Shown here: positions 54,335 through 62,449 of the stretch, piece after piece
Layout of the letters: each line of letters starts with the position of its first letter
How positions within the stretch are numbered: position 1 is the first letter of the stretch
Source of the DNA: 40CM-4-65-16 sp035279785
GTDB taxonomy: Bacteria > Chloroflexota > Dormibacteria > Dormibacterales > Dormibacteraceae
Direction of reading: 5' to 3'
Length of the DNA: 64,000 bases
Assembly: GCA_035279785.1 (NCBI GenBank)
Contig: DATEHC010000017.1
Coordinates: 1-64,000 of the forward strand
Program-made: the position numbers and the translations under genes
The notes under the pieces: model-generated
Seen by the model: only the letters and a program-made list of their open reading frames with translations
Told to the model about the DNA's origin: nothing
Databases searched by the model: none

Positions 54335-55033
54335 GTGCGCGCGGCCGAGCAACTTCACACCGATCGCCCGGCGCTCCTTTTCGACCTCGACGGCACTCTC
54401 ATCGACAGCGTCTATCAGCACGTGCTCGCGTGGAAGGACGCGCTGGAGTCGGCCGGCATACCCCTTTCGGTGTGGCGCATCCACCGGCGGATCGGCATGA
54501 GTGGCGGCCTATTCCTGCGCGCGCTCGTGCGCGAGACCGGTCGCGAGCTCACCGCTGAACAAGCCGACGGTTTGCGCCGGGAGCACGAGAAGCGATACGC
54601 CGGCCGCATCTCCGAGGTACGGCCTTTGCCCGGCGCGCAGGCTCTGCTCGATGAGCTGACGAGGCTCGGCGTGCCCTGGGCGATCGCGACGAGCAGCAGC
54701 GAGGTAACCGCGCGCACCTCGCTCACGCTGCTGAGCCTGCCGGACGGCGTGCCCGTCATCACGCGCGACCGCGTCGAGTTCGCGAAGCCGAATCCCGACC
54801 TCTTCCTCGCCGCGGCACAGGCGCTTCGCCGGCCCATCGCCGAAAGCTTCGTCGTCGGTGACAGCGTGTGGGACCAGCTCGCCGCGCAGCGAGCGCACTC
54901 GCTGGGCATCGGCCTGCTGTCCGGCGGATACGGACGCGAAGAGCTCGAGTCGGCGGGCGCGTATCGCGTGTACGACGACCCACTAGACCTCCTCGAGCAC
55001 GTGGACGAGCTGGGCATCAGGAGGCGCGTCTGA
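54335..55033 (+). CDS. HAD-superfamily hydrolase (beta-phosphoglucomutase/phosphatase type)
   Basis: A 232-residue HAD enzyme with motif I DLDGTLID, a helical cap (residues 25-95), motif II TSSS, and motifs III/IV in AKPNPD and VVGDSVWD. Substrate unknown. GTG 54335 starts the gene. Confidence 0.9.
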   Translation: MRAAEQLHTDRPALLFDLDGTLIDSVYQHVLAWKDALESAGIPLSVWRIHRRIGMSGGLFLRALVRETGRELTAEQADGLRREHEKRYAGRISEVRPLPGAQALLDELTRLGVPWAIATSSSEVTARTSLTLLSLPDGVPVITRDRVEFAKPNPDLFLAAAQALRRPIAESFVVGDSVWDQLAAQRAHSLGIGLLSGGYGREELESAGAYRVYDDPLDLLEHVDELGIRRRV

Positions 55034-55050
55034 GCCCTGGTCTTGGAACA

Positions 55051-55350
55051 ATGGCCTCGATGAAATTTCAGGTGCGCGAGTACACGGTCAAGCCGGGCGA
55101 GATGGACGAGTGGGTGGCGGAGTGGCGCTCGAAGGTCGCGCCGCTCCGCAAGAAGATGGGGTTCGAGATCCTCGGTGCGTGGACGGTCGATGGCACCGAT
55201 CGGTTCGTGTGGATCATCGGGTACGACGGACCGAAGTCGTGGGACGAGGCCAACGACGACTACTACGCATCGCCGGAGCGCAAGGCGCTCGATCCCGACC
55301 CGGCGCGCCACCTGACGAAGACCGAGACTCGCCTGATGAGCCCAGCTTGA
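55051..55350 (+). CDS. NIPSNAP-like small protein
   Basis: A 99-residue protein with VREYTVKPGEMDEWVAEWR, LGAWTVDGTDRFVWIIGYD and DDYYASPERK, the pattern of NIPSNAP-family dimeric alpha/beta barrels. Function unknown. It follows the HAD gene by 17 bp. ATG 55051 or 55060 are both possible. Confidence 0.75.
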   Translation: MASMKFQVREYTVKPGEMDEWVAEWRSKVAPLRKKMGFEILGAWTVDGTDRFVWIIGYDGPKSWDEANDDYYASPERKALDPDPARHLTKTETRLMSPA

Positions 55351-55356
55351 TCGAGG

Positions 55357-55764
55357 TTAGGGCTCTTCTTCCTCGCTGATCACCGAGTCTCGCGACAGCT
55401 CATCCTCATCGGAGTCGGCGAACAGGTCGCGGATCTCGGCTCCGCCCGACTCGAAGTCCCCGATGTCGTCGGTCGAATCCTCCTCGACGACCTGGCCCGA
55501 CTGCCGCGACTCGGAAACCAGCTGGTCGAACGCGCGCTGCGCCGCGTCTGCCGTCGGATACTCGTAGAACTCCCTGTCTTCGGGAAGCTCGGCGCCTTCG
55601 GTCTCGTCGGTGCCGTGGCGGAAAACGTAGCTGCGGCCGTCGTCGGGGTCGTGCAGCAGCGAGAGGTATTTCTCGCCCCTCAGCCGCACGCGCCTCTCGG
55701 CCTGCTCATCGTTTTCGAGCTCGAGCAGGCGGCTGACGATCTCCTCCTCACTCCGCTCCGCCAT
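55357..55764 (-). CDS. Acidic hypothetical protein
   Basis: A 135-residue, strongly acidic protein: RSEEEIVSRLLELENDEQAER at the start and a Glu/Asp/Ser-rich ending (DSDEDELSRDSVISEEEE). The middle has a compact strand pair (KYLSLLHDPDDGRSYVF). No family is recognised. Its ATG faces the divergent sulfite oxidase-like gene across 24 bp. Confidence 0.6.
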   Translation of the reverse strand: MAERSEEEIVSRLLELENDEQAERRVRLRGEKYLSLLHDPDDGRSYVFRHGTDETEGAELPEDREFYEYPTADAAQRAFDQLVSESRQSGQVVEEDSTDDIGDFESGGAEIRDLFADSDEDELSRDSVISEEEEP

Positions 55765-55788
55765 GACTTCTAGACTAGCCCGATCGGG

Positions 55789-56925
55789 ATGGGGGGCACG
55801 GTGTCGCACACAAAGCCTTCGGGCACGTATCTCGAAACGCCCGACATCACGCTGGACGAGCTTCGGCTCGCGGTGCGCAACCATTCGATGCCGCATGAGG
55901 CCCTCCGGTATCCGATCACCCCGATCGGTCTTCACTACCTGCTGATCCATTTCGACATACCGCAAGTCGACGTCGCGGATTACGCGTTGACGATCGGCGG
56001 CCAGGTGCGCAATCCGCTGCGTCTGACTCTCGACGACGTCAAGGCGCGGCCCGCGCGGACGCTGGCCGTCACGCTCGAGTGCGCGGGCAACGGCCGCGCA
56101 CTGACGTCGCCGCGTCCGCAAAGCCAGCCGTGGCTCGGCGAGGCGGTTGGCACCGCCGAGTGGACGGGCACGCCCCTGGCCCCGCTGCTGCGAGAAGCCG
56201 GCCTGAGAGACGGGGCGGTCGCCGTCGCCTTCACCGGTCTCGACCGCGGCGTGCAGGGTGGCATCGATCAGCTCTACGAGCGCAGCCTCTCGGTCGACGA
56301 CGCGCTCCGCGACGAGGTGCTCCTCGCGTACGCCATCAACGGGCAGCCGCTGCCGCCGCAGCACGGGTTTCCACTCCGCGTCATCGTCCCCGGCTGGTAC
56401 GGGATGACGCACGTGAAGTGGCTGCGGTCGATCACGGTGCTGGATCATGAATTCGTCGGGTACCAGCAGGCGACCAAATACCAGTTCCGCACGCATGAAG
56501 GTGAAGATGGCGAGCCCGTGACGCGCATGCTCCCTCGCGCGCTGATGGTGCCCCCCGGCATGCCCGAGTTCATGTCGCGCGCGCGATTCGTCGCGCCGTC
56601 GGTGCAGACCATCGAAGGGCGCGCCTGGTCCGGCCGCGGCGCGATCACGTCGGTCGAGGTGAGCGGGGACGGAGGGGCATCGTGGTCACTCGCGCAGCTC
56701 GGGCCCGCGGTGTCTCCGTACGCATGGCGAGGCTGGAAATACACGTGGGATGCAACGAAGCCGGGCGAGTACGAGCTGTGCGCCCGCGCGACGGACGCGG
56801 CCGGCAACGTGCAGCCGCTCGAGCAGCGGTGGAGTCTCGAGGGCGTCCAGAACAACGCGGTGCAACGGGTGCGCGTGGTCGTGGGCGCGGCCGACCGGAA
56901 GCAAGAGCCCGCCGACTCCCAGTAG
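55789..56925 (+). CDS. Sulfite oxidase-family molybdopterin enzyme
   Basis: A 378-residue protein with the molybdenum ligand Cys98 in TLECAGNGR, RVIVPGWYGMTHVKWL in the cofactor domain and an Ig-like dimerisation domain (ITSVEVSGDGGASW onward). It lacks a signal peptide and a cytochrome domain, so it should be cytoplasmic, unlike many bacterial exported sulfite oxidases. Sulfite or another oxo-transfer substrate is possible. ATG 55789 or GTG 55801 are both usable starts. Confidence 0.88.
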   Translation: MGGTVSHTKPSGTYLETPDITLDELRLAVRNHSMPHEALRYPITPIGLHYLLIHFDIPQVDVADYALTIGGQVRNPLRLTLDDVKARPARTLAVTLECAGNGRALTSPRPQSQPWLGEAVGTAEWTGTPLAPLLREAGLRDGAVAVAFTGLDRGVQGGIDQLYERSLSVDDALRDEVLLAYAINGQPLPPQHGFPLRVIVPGWYGMTHVKWLRSITVLDHEFVGYQQATKYQFRTHEGEDGEPVTRMLPRALMVPPGMPEFMSRARFVAPSVQTIEGRAWSGRGAITSVEVSGDGGASWSLAQLGPAVSPYAWRGWKYTWDATKPGEYELCARATDAAGNVQPLEQRWSLEGVQNNAVQRVRVVVGAADRKQEPADSQ

Positions 56926-56926
56926 C

Positions 56927-58102
56927 GTGAGCAACGTGCCTCGACAGACGGCTCCATCGGACGCCGTCGATCGCCTGCTCCAGGCGTGGCGGGGCGAGGT
57001 CGAGGCCAACAAGACTTACGCGCTCCTCGCGGACCGCCTCGGCAACACTCGCCGGGGCGAGATCATCCGCTCCATCGCCGCCGCCGAGGCTTCGCATCGC
57101 GAGCGCATCGAGCGCCGGCTGCGCGAGCTCGGCCAGCCGATACCTGACCCCGAGACGGTGAAGCTGTCGCCGATGCAGCGTCTGCAGGCTCGCGTGGCGC
57201 CGGTCGAGATGATCCTGCAGCGCATGGAGGCGGCCGAAGAGTTCGAGATCACGGACCGCTACAAACGCAGCACGGGGGACCCGAAGACCGACGCCGTGCT
57301 CGAGGAGATCCGCATCGAGGAGGAGGGGCACTCGCGCTCGCTCGAATCGATGGAGGTTGCCCACCGCGCCGAGCCCGCTCCGTCGAGCGTGCAGAGCCGG
57401 CTCAATCGCATCCTCGGCCGCGAGTCGTGGCACCGCACGGGAGCCGGATGGATCTCGGGCGCGATTTACGGCGCCAACGACGGCCTCGCCGCCGTGTTCG
57501 GGATCGTCGCGGGCGTGTCCGGCGCGACCGGAGGCTCGAGTTTCGTGCTGACGGCCGGGTTGTTCGGCGCCATCGCGTCCGCGTTGTCGATGGCCACCGG
57601 CGCATTTCTTGCGGAGCGTTCCGAGGGCGAGGTGGCCGCGGCCAACTTCGAACGCGAGCGACAGGAGATCGTCGAGCACCCCGACGAAGAGAAGGAAGAG
57701 GTGTCGCTCTTCTACCAGCTCAAGGGTGTCGACAAGGAAACCGCGGACCGGCTCGCGGAGCAGCTCGCGAAGAATCCCGACGCGCTGCTGAAGCTCCACG
57801 CGCCCGAGGAGCTCGGGGCGAGCGAGGCGTCGGGCAACCCGGTGCAGGCCGCCATAGCGGCGGGCGTGAGCACTTTCATCGGCGCCATGGTCCCGGTGGT
57901 TCCGTTCTTCTGGCTTCGCGGCACGACCGGCGTGATCGTGGCCGCCGTCGTTTCCCTGATCGCGCACTTCCTGGTCGGCGCGTCCAAGGCGCTCTTCACG
58001 CTGCGCTCGTGGTGGTCGGCGGGACTCGAGATGACGCTCGCCGGGGTGATCGTCGGGGGCATCACCTACGCGATCGGGTTGGTGCTGCGAGTCGGCGGCT
58101 GA
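56927..58102 (+). CDS. Ferritin-like/VIT1 membrane iron exporter, MbfA-like
   Basis: A 391-residue fusion. The N-terminal 150 residues form a ferritin-like domain (EVEANKTYALLAD, EASHRERIE, EEEGHSRSLE give ExxH sites). The C-terminal VIT1/CCC1 domain (IYGANDGLAAVFGIVAGVSGA onward) has five transmembrane helices. This is the layout of MbfA, an inner-membrane iron exporter. GTG 56927 starts one base after the sulfite oxidase-like stop. Confidence 0.88.
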   Translation: MSNVPRQTAPSDAVDRLLQAWRGEVEANKTYALLADRLGNTRRGEIIRSIAAAEASHRERIERRLRELGQPIPDPETVKLSPMQRLQARVAPVEMILQRMEAAEEFEITDRYKRSTGDPKTDAVLEEIRIEEEGHSRSLESMEVAHRAEPAPSSVQSRLNRILGRESWHRTGAGWISGAIYGANDGLAAVFGIVAGVSGATGGSSFVLTAGLFGAIASALSMATGAFLAERSEGEVAAANFERERQEIVEHPDEEKEEVSLFYQLKGVDKETADRLAEQLAKNPDALLKLHAPEELGASEASGNPVQAAIAAGVSTFIGAMVPVVPFFWLRGTTGVIVAAVVSLIAHFLVGASKALFTLRSWWSAGLEMTLAGVIVGGITYAIGLVLRVGG

Positions 58103-58137
58103 GCGCGGGACCGTACAAATGTGCTATATGATTAAGG

Positions 58138-58959
58138 TTGAGCACGCCTCCAACCGATGCCCTGGCGCGCCTGAAGGCCGCGAGCAAGTGGATGTGGACC
58201 CAGGGCGACTATCCAGCTGTCGCCAGCCTGCTCGAGCCATACGCCCAGCAGCTCGCTGACCTCAGCGGTGTTGAGGCGCGGACTCGGGTCCTGGACGTCG
58301 CTGCCGGAACCGGAAACTTCGCCCTTGCCGCCGCCCTACGCGGGGCTTACGTCACGGCGAGCGACATGACGTCGCACATGATCGAGCTCGGCCGCGCGCG
58401 GACCGAGGAAGCGCGCCTGCCCATCGAGTGGGTCGAGGGCGATGCCGAAGCGCTGCCGTTCCCCGACTCCGGGTTCGACCTGGTCGCCTCGGTCTTTGGA
58501 GCGATGTTCGCGGCCCAGCCAGGCCTGGTCGCGCGCGAGCTGTTCCGCGTGTGCCGCCCGGGCGGGACAGTGGCGATGGCCAACTACAGCCGCGAAGGAT
58601 TCCTCGGTGGGATGGCGGCGCTCTTCGAGCGCTATTCGAGCCGCCAGCTCGCGGTCGAGATACCGTCGCCGTTCGACTGGGGCGATGAAGAGGTCGTGCG
58701 CAGACGACTTGCGGCGGACGCGTCCGCGGTCGATGTCAGGCCGGGCACGATCACCTGGACGTTCGACTCGGTGGAGGCGACGTTCGAGTTCTGGGAGAGA
58801 ACCAACGCGCCGACGATCGCGCTCCGCATGACCATCGAGCCCGAGCGCTACGCCGCTTTCCAGGACGACGCGCGGAAGCTGATGCGCGACCTGAACTCCG
58901 CTTCCGACGGTGGCGTCGAGCTCAGGTCGTCCTACCTGAACGTCCTCGCCACCAAGTAG
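58138..58959 (+). CDS. Class I SAM-dependent methyltransferase
   Basis: A 273-residue methyltransferase of the ubiquinone/menaquinone-biosynthesis type: VLDVAAGTGNFALAAAL, then IEWVEGDAEALPFPDSGFDLV. No quinone gene is nearby. TTG 58138 is the only start before the homology. A TATGAT hexamer (58127-58132) lies 5 nt before it, so the transcript may be leaderless. The substrate is unknown. Confidence 0.85.
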   Translation: MSTPPTDALARLKAASKWMWTQGDYPAVASLLEPYAQQLADLSGVEARTRVLDVAAGTGNFALAAALRGAYVTASDMTSHMIELGRARTEEARLPIEWVEGDAEALPFPDSGFDLVASVFGAMFAAQPGLVARELFRVCRPGGTVAMANYSREGFLGGMAALFERYSSRQLAVEIPSPFDWGDEEVVRRRLAADASAVDVRPGTITWTFDSVEATFEFWERTNAPTIALRMTIEPERYAAFQDDARKLMRDLNSASDGGVELRSSYLNVLATK

Positions 58960-59898
58960 CTAGGCGCGCGCGGCCTCGTAGCTCCATGTTGAGGACGCGA
59001 TGGAAGCGATCAGCTGCCAGCCCGCGTCGCCGCCCATCCCGTCCGTCATGACCACCAGGACGTACGCGCCGGACGGTCCATTCCTCACGAGAGCGGCGTC
59101 GTTCTCGACCAGGTCGATGGTCCCCGTCTTGTGCACCACCGTGCTGCGGCCGTTCAGGCCGGCCGGTATCCCCGCTTCGGTGACGGTGCCGCTGAGCATC
59201 GGATACAGCCACGCTTGCGCGGCCGCCCCGCCGAGCGCTCCCTTCGCCTCGGCCGACCATAGCTTCGCGAGGTCGATGGCGGTAGTAGTGTTGGCGGTGA
59301 AGAACGTCGAATCGGTGGCGCCCATCGACGCCGCCCACGCATTCAGCGCATCGGCTCCGCCGACGTCGCGAACGAGCATGTGGCCGGCCGTGTTGTCGGA
59401 GTAGAGCCCGGCGCGGCGCGCCAGCTCGTTGCGCGTGTAGCACATGCCGTCCGCGTAGTCGTCATACCAACCGTCCTCGTAGTCCGCGTCCTCGTAGCAC
59501 ACGGCGCCGTTGGGATCGGTTGCGCCCGCGGCGATGTTCTGCGCTTCCAGCATCAGCGCCGCGAGCTTGTACGTGCTGGCTGCGGTGAAGACTTCGTCGC
59601 CGTTGTAGGTCCAGGTCAGGGGCGCCGGTCCGCCGAGCTCGATCAGCGCGACGCCGACGGAGCCGCTGCTTTCCTGCACGAGCGGTTCGATGGTTGCGGT
59701 CAGGCTCATCGGGCTGCGTGCGACGAGCTCGTTGATCGCGGTCAGCAGCTGATGGGTCCCCGCGACCGCGAGCGTCGATGCCGATGACGCGCGGCGCGCG
59801 GGTGCGGTCGGGGTGCGCGCCTGCGCGTCCTGTGCCGCCGGCGCCAGTGCGATGACGACCACGCCGGCCACGACCAACACGCGCGAGGCGACCTTCAC
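58960..59898 (-). CDS. Exported class A beta-lactamase-like serine hydrolase
   Basis: A 312-residue protein with a signal peptide (KVASRVLVVAGVVVIALAPAA) and the serine beta-lactamase/PBP triad: STYK (S108, K111), SDN (167-169) and KTG (257-259). The omega loop has no ExxLN: the equivalent stretch (GADALNAWAASMGATDS) shows no deacylating Glu. It may be a D,D-peptidase-like or slow acyl-enzyme protein and not a true class A beta-lactamase. Two cysteines (134, 153) could form a disulfide. Confidence 0.85.
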   Translation of the reverse strand: MKVASRVLVVAGVVVIALAPAAQDAQARTPTAPARRASSASTLAVAGTHQLLTAINELVARSPMSLTATIEPLVQESSGSVGVALIELGGPAPLTWTYNGDEVFTAASTYKLAALMLEAQNIAAGATDPNGAVCYEDADYEDGWYDDYADGMCYTRNELARRAGLYSDNTAGHMLVRDVGGADALNAWAASMGATDSTFFTANTTTAIDLAKLWSAEAKGALGGAAAQAWLYPMLSGTVTEAGIPAGLNGRSTVVHKTGTIDLVENDAALVRNGPSGAYVLVVMTDGMGGDAGWQLIASIASSTWSYEAARA

Positions 59899-59976
59899 GA
59901 CTTTTTCTTGTTGTCACGGTGCGAGCCGTGTCTAAGAATTGGCTGAGTCGCCGGTAATGTTTTTGCAAGGGCGGGC

Positions 59977-60789
59977 TCAGGACGGGGGCAGCTTCTCCAC
60001 CGTCACGTCTCGGCCGAGAAGGGCCGAGATCACGCGCCGCGACGCCGCTGGGTCGCCGCTGGTCCAGAACGATTCAGTGCCCTCTCCACCGTCTGCGAGC
60101 ATGTCGCGCTCCTCGAGCACGCGCCGCAGCTGGCGCGCCACCGCCGCGCCGGTCTCGATCAGCGCGACGTTCGGGCCCGCCATCTCGGCAAGGAGTGGTT
60201 TCAGGAAGACGTAGTGCGTGGAGCCCAGGACGATCGCATCCGCGCCCGCGTCGAGCATCGGCCTGACGTAGCCCTCGACCATGCGTCGCAGCTCCGAGCT
60301 CCCGAGATCGGCCTCCTCGATGTGCTCGACGAGGCCAGGCACGGGCTGGATGATCACCTTCACGTCGCCGCTGAACCGGTCGAGCAGCGATGCGAGCCTG
60401 TCGGATTCGCTGACGGCCGCGGGGACGATCGCGCCCACCACTCCGGAGCGCGTCGCGGCGACCGCGGGCTTGATGCCCGGCTCGATGCCGACGACGGGGA
60501 TGGCGAGGCTGCTGCGAAGCGCTTCCGCCGATCCGGCCGTGCCGGTGTTCGAGCCGATCACGACCGCCTTGATACCGCGCTCGATGAGGAAGCCGGAGAT
60601 CTCGAGGGCGCGCCGCCGCACGAAGCCGGGCGGCTTGTCGCCCCATGGAGCGTTGGCGGAATCGGCGACGTAGTAGATCGACTCGGCGGGCAGCAATGCG
60701 CGGATCTCGCGCAGCACCGAAAGCCCGCCGACGCCGGAGTCGAATAGGCCGACGGGCGCGGGGTTCACATGCCGAAGGCTAGCCGACAT
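59977..60789 (-). CDS. Glutamate racemase homologue lacking both catalytic cysteines
   Basis: A 270-residue Asp/Glu racemase-family protein. The N-terminal motif VGLFDSGVGGLSVLREI is conserved. The first catalytic Cys motif reads IGSNTGTA (Ser80; normally ACNTASA), and the second reads LGSTHYVFL (Ser190; normally GCTHYP). Both codons are serine (TCG and TCC). Everything else, including D17 and S18, looks like MurI. It may be inactive, regulatory, or work with serines. Another racemase elsewhere is needed for D-Glu if this one is dead. ATG 60789 is preferred over ATG 60813. Confidence 0.85.
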   Translation of the reverse strand: MSASLRHVNPAPVGLFDSGVGGLSVLREIRALLPAESIYYVADSANAPWGDKPPGFVRRRALEISGFLIERGIKAVVIGSNTGTAGSAEALRSSLAIPVVGIEPGIKPAVAATRSGVVGAIVPAAVSESDRLASLLDRFSGDVKVIIQPVPGLVEHIEEADLGSSELRRMVEGYVRPMLDAGADAIVLGSTHYVFLKPLLAEMAGPNVALIETGAAVARQLRRVLEERDMLADGGEGTESFWTSGDPAASRRVISALLGRDVTVEKLPPS

Positions 60790-60830
60790 CACATGGTCCG
60801 ACCTGTCAGGCATTTCCGGCCGCCAAAACC

Positions 60831-60852
60831 CCGGATAGTCCGGACTATCCGG
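60831..60852. repeat. 22-bp perfect palindrome, copy 3 of ATAGTCCGGACTAT element
   Basis: The 14-bp core ATAGTCCGGACTAT is flanked here by CCGG on each side, giving a perfect 22-bp palindrome. It lies 41 bp upstream of the racemase-like start and before a plus-strand small gene, so it could be an operator for either. Copies 1 and 2 lie near 1.8 kb. Confidence 0.75.
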
Positions 60853-60979
60853 CCTTCATCACCCCGGCCGGGAGCAGCGCTCCAGGCTCTGAAATTTGCA
60901 TACCATCCGGCGCCGCCGAACGAGATCTTGAAAATCCATTTTTTGACTCCAGTTTTGGCGTTTGGCGCGTTCTATCTGT

Positions 60980-61165
60980 ATGCCGCGCCGTTTGCTTTGG
61001 GGCCTGGCGTTCGGCCTCCTCGTAGGTGGTTGCGTCGTGGCGCTGAGCGCGGCGCGGTACGGCTTAAGCGCACCGCTCCTGCTCGTCGGAATTGTGCTCG
61101 CGCTGGGCTTCGGAGGACTTGCCTTCGCCAGCGCTTTCGTAGAACGCCGCCGGCCCGTAGACTGA
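60980..61165 (+). CDS. Small two-helix membrane protein
   Basis: A 61-residue frame from ATG 60980 with two hydrophobic segments (WGLAFGLLVGGCVVALSA; PLLLVGIVLALGFGGLAFASAF) and a basic tail (ERRRPVD). No family is recognised and no clear ribosome site is seen. It is credible because both helices are well formed and the next gene follows 8 bp later. Confidence 0.5.
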   Translation: MPRRLLWGLAFGLLVGGCVVALSAARYGLSAPLLLVGIVLALGFGGLAFASAFVERRRPVD

Positions 61166-61173
61166 ACGCCGGT

Positions 61174-61374
61174 TTGGGGGAATCCGAGCGCGTCGGCATC
61201 ACGCCGAAGAGCTGGACCGCGGAATCGCATCACGGCGTGCTGCACCTCGGCAAGCGCTGGTACGTCGTGAGCGCGGAGCTGGACGAGCACGGTCAGGCCG
61301 AGGGCGTCCGGCTGGACGGTCCGTACCCTGACCGCGAATCGGCCGAGTCGCGCGCGCGTTCGATGCAGGCCTGA
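61174..61374 (+). CDS. Small hypothetical protein (66 aa)
   Basis: TTG 61174 opens a 66-residue frame (GESERVGITPKSWTAESHHG onward) with beta-strand-like segments HLGKRWYVVSAEL and VRLDGPYPDRESAE. No family is recognised. It lies 6 bp before the phosphoesterase gene and may be coupled to it. Confidence 0.55.
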   Translation: MGESERVGITPKSWTAESHHGVLHLGKRWYVVSAELDEHGQAEGVRLDGPYPDRESAESRARSMQA

Positions 61375-61380
61375 TCCGCG

Positions 61381-62133
61381 GTGCGCGTCGCCGCGATCTC
61401 CGACATCCACGGCAACCTGCCGGCTCTCGAAGCGGTGCTCGCCGAAGTCGACCGCGAGATGCCGGACCTGATGGTGTTCTGCGGCGATGTCGCTTCCGGC
61501 CCGATGCCCGCCGAGACCATCGATCGCTTGCTGACGCTCGACGGTGCACGGTTCGTCCGTGGCAACGCCGACCGCGGCCTCATCGAGGAGTTCGACGCCG
61601 TGCCGCACGCCGCGATGCCTGGCCCATTCCTGGACTGGTGCACGCGCCAGCTCACGCGCAAGCAGCGCGATTTCCTCGCGTCATTCGAGAGCACGGTGAC
61701 GGTCGATGACGTCGACGGGTTGGGCCAGGTGCTTTTCTGCCACGCCTCTCCGCGCAACGACACGGACGCGTTCACGGTCGCGACGCCGGATGAACGGGTA
61801 CGCGCACTTTTCGCCGGAACCCGCGCCGGCGTCGTCGTGTGCGGCCACACTCATATGCAGTTCGACCGCATGGTCGGTGACATTCGCTTGGTCAACGCCG
61901 GCAGTGTCGGCATGCCCTACGGAGCTCCTGGCGCGTACTGGGCGATGCTTGGCCCCGACGTCGACCTGCGGCGCACGGATTACGACCGTGAGGCGGCCGC
62001 GACCCGCATACGCGCGAAGGATTGGGACCAGGCCGAGGAGTTCGCCAAGGGCAACGTGCTGAGCGCGCCGTCGATCGAGGAGGCGATGAAGTTCATCGGC
62101 GGCATCGAGGCGAAGCAGGTCGCGAACGCTTAG
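61381..62133 (+). CDS. Calcineurin-like metallophosphoesterase, YfcE-like
   Basis: A 250-residue phosphoesterase with ISDIHGNLPAL, FCGDVASGP, RGNADR, the LFCHASP strand and VCGHTHMQF, the five metal-binding blocks of the family. It is shorter than most bacterial nucleotidases. The target is not assignable. The stop overlaps the convergent PRC-like gene by 4 bp. Confidence 0.9.
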   Translation: MRVAAISDIHGNLPALEAVLAEVDREMPDLMVFCGDVASGPMPAETIDRLLTLDGARFVRGNADRGLIEEFDAVPHAAMPGPFLDWCTRQLTRKQRDFLASFESTVTVDDVDGLGQVLFCHASPRNDTDAFTVATPDERVRALFAGTRAGVVVCGHTHMQFDRMVGDIRLVNAGSVGMPYGAPGAYWAMLGPDVDLRRTDYDREAAATRIRAKDWDQAEEFAKGNVLSAPSIEEAMKFIGGIEAKQVANA

Positions 62134-62396
62134 CGCGTTCGGTAGCCGGGCAGGCTCCTGGTGTCGGATTCCGTCAGGTCGGTGATCACGTGATGGTCGG
62201 TCATCCTCTTCACGCGAGCGGCCGGCACCTCGACCAGCACGCCGTCCCTCCGACGCAGGACGATGCCGTGAAAGATGTCCTCGTCGCGGTCACCAAGCGT
62301 CGCCTCCGCGGTGCCGATGTCCGACCCGTCGACGCCGACCACGCCGGCGTTGGTCCGCATGGCGGTCCAGGCGATGGGCGTCTCGTCCTCGTACAT
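62130..62396 (-). CDS. PRC-barrel-like small protein
   Basis: An 88-residue beta-rich protein: GVVGVDGSDIGTAEATLGDRDEDIFHGIVLRR, then VLVEVPAARVKRMTDHHVITDLT. The pattern (V-x-G-x-D-x-x-x-x-GTV, then D-x-F-x-G-I-V, then V-x-V-P) resembles PRC-barrel/DUF2171 domains. The function is unknown. Confidence 0.65.
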   Translation of the reverse strand: MYEDETPIAWTAMRTNAGVVGVDGSDIGTAEATLGDRDEDIFHGIVLRRRDGVLVEVPAARVKRMTDHHVITDLTESDTRSLPGYRTR

Positions 62397-62449
62397 GGGC
62401 TCGAGCCCACTCTACCGACAGGCGGTTCGCAAGCGTTCAAGATTGTGGA

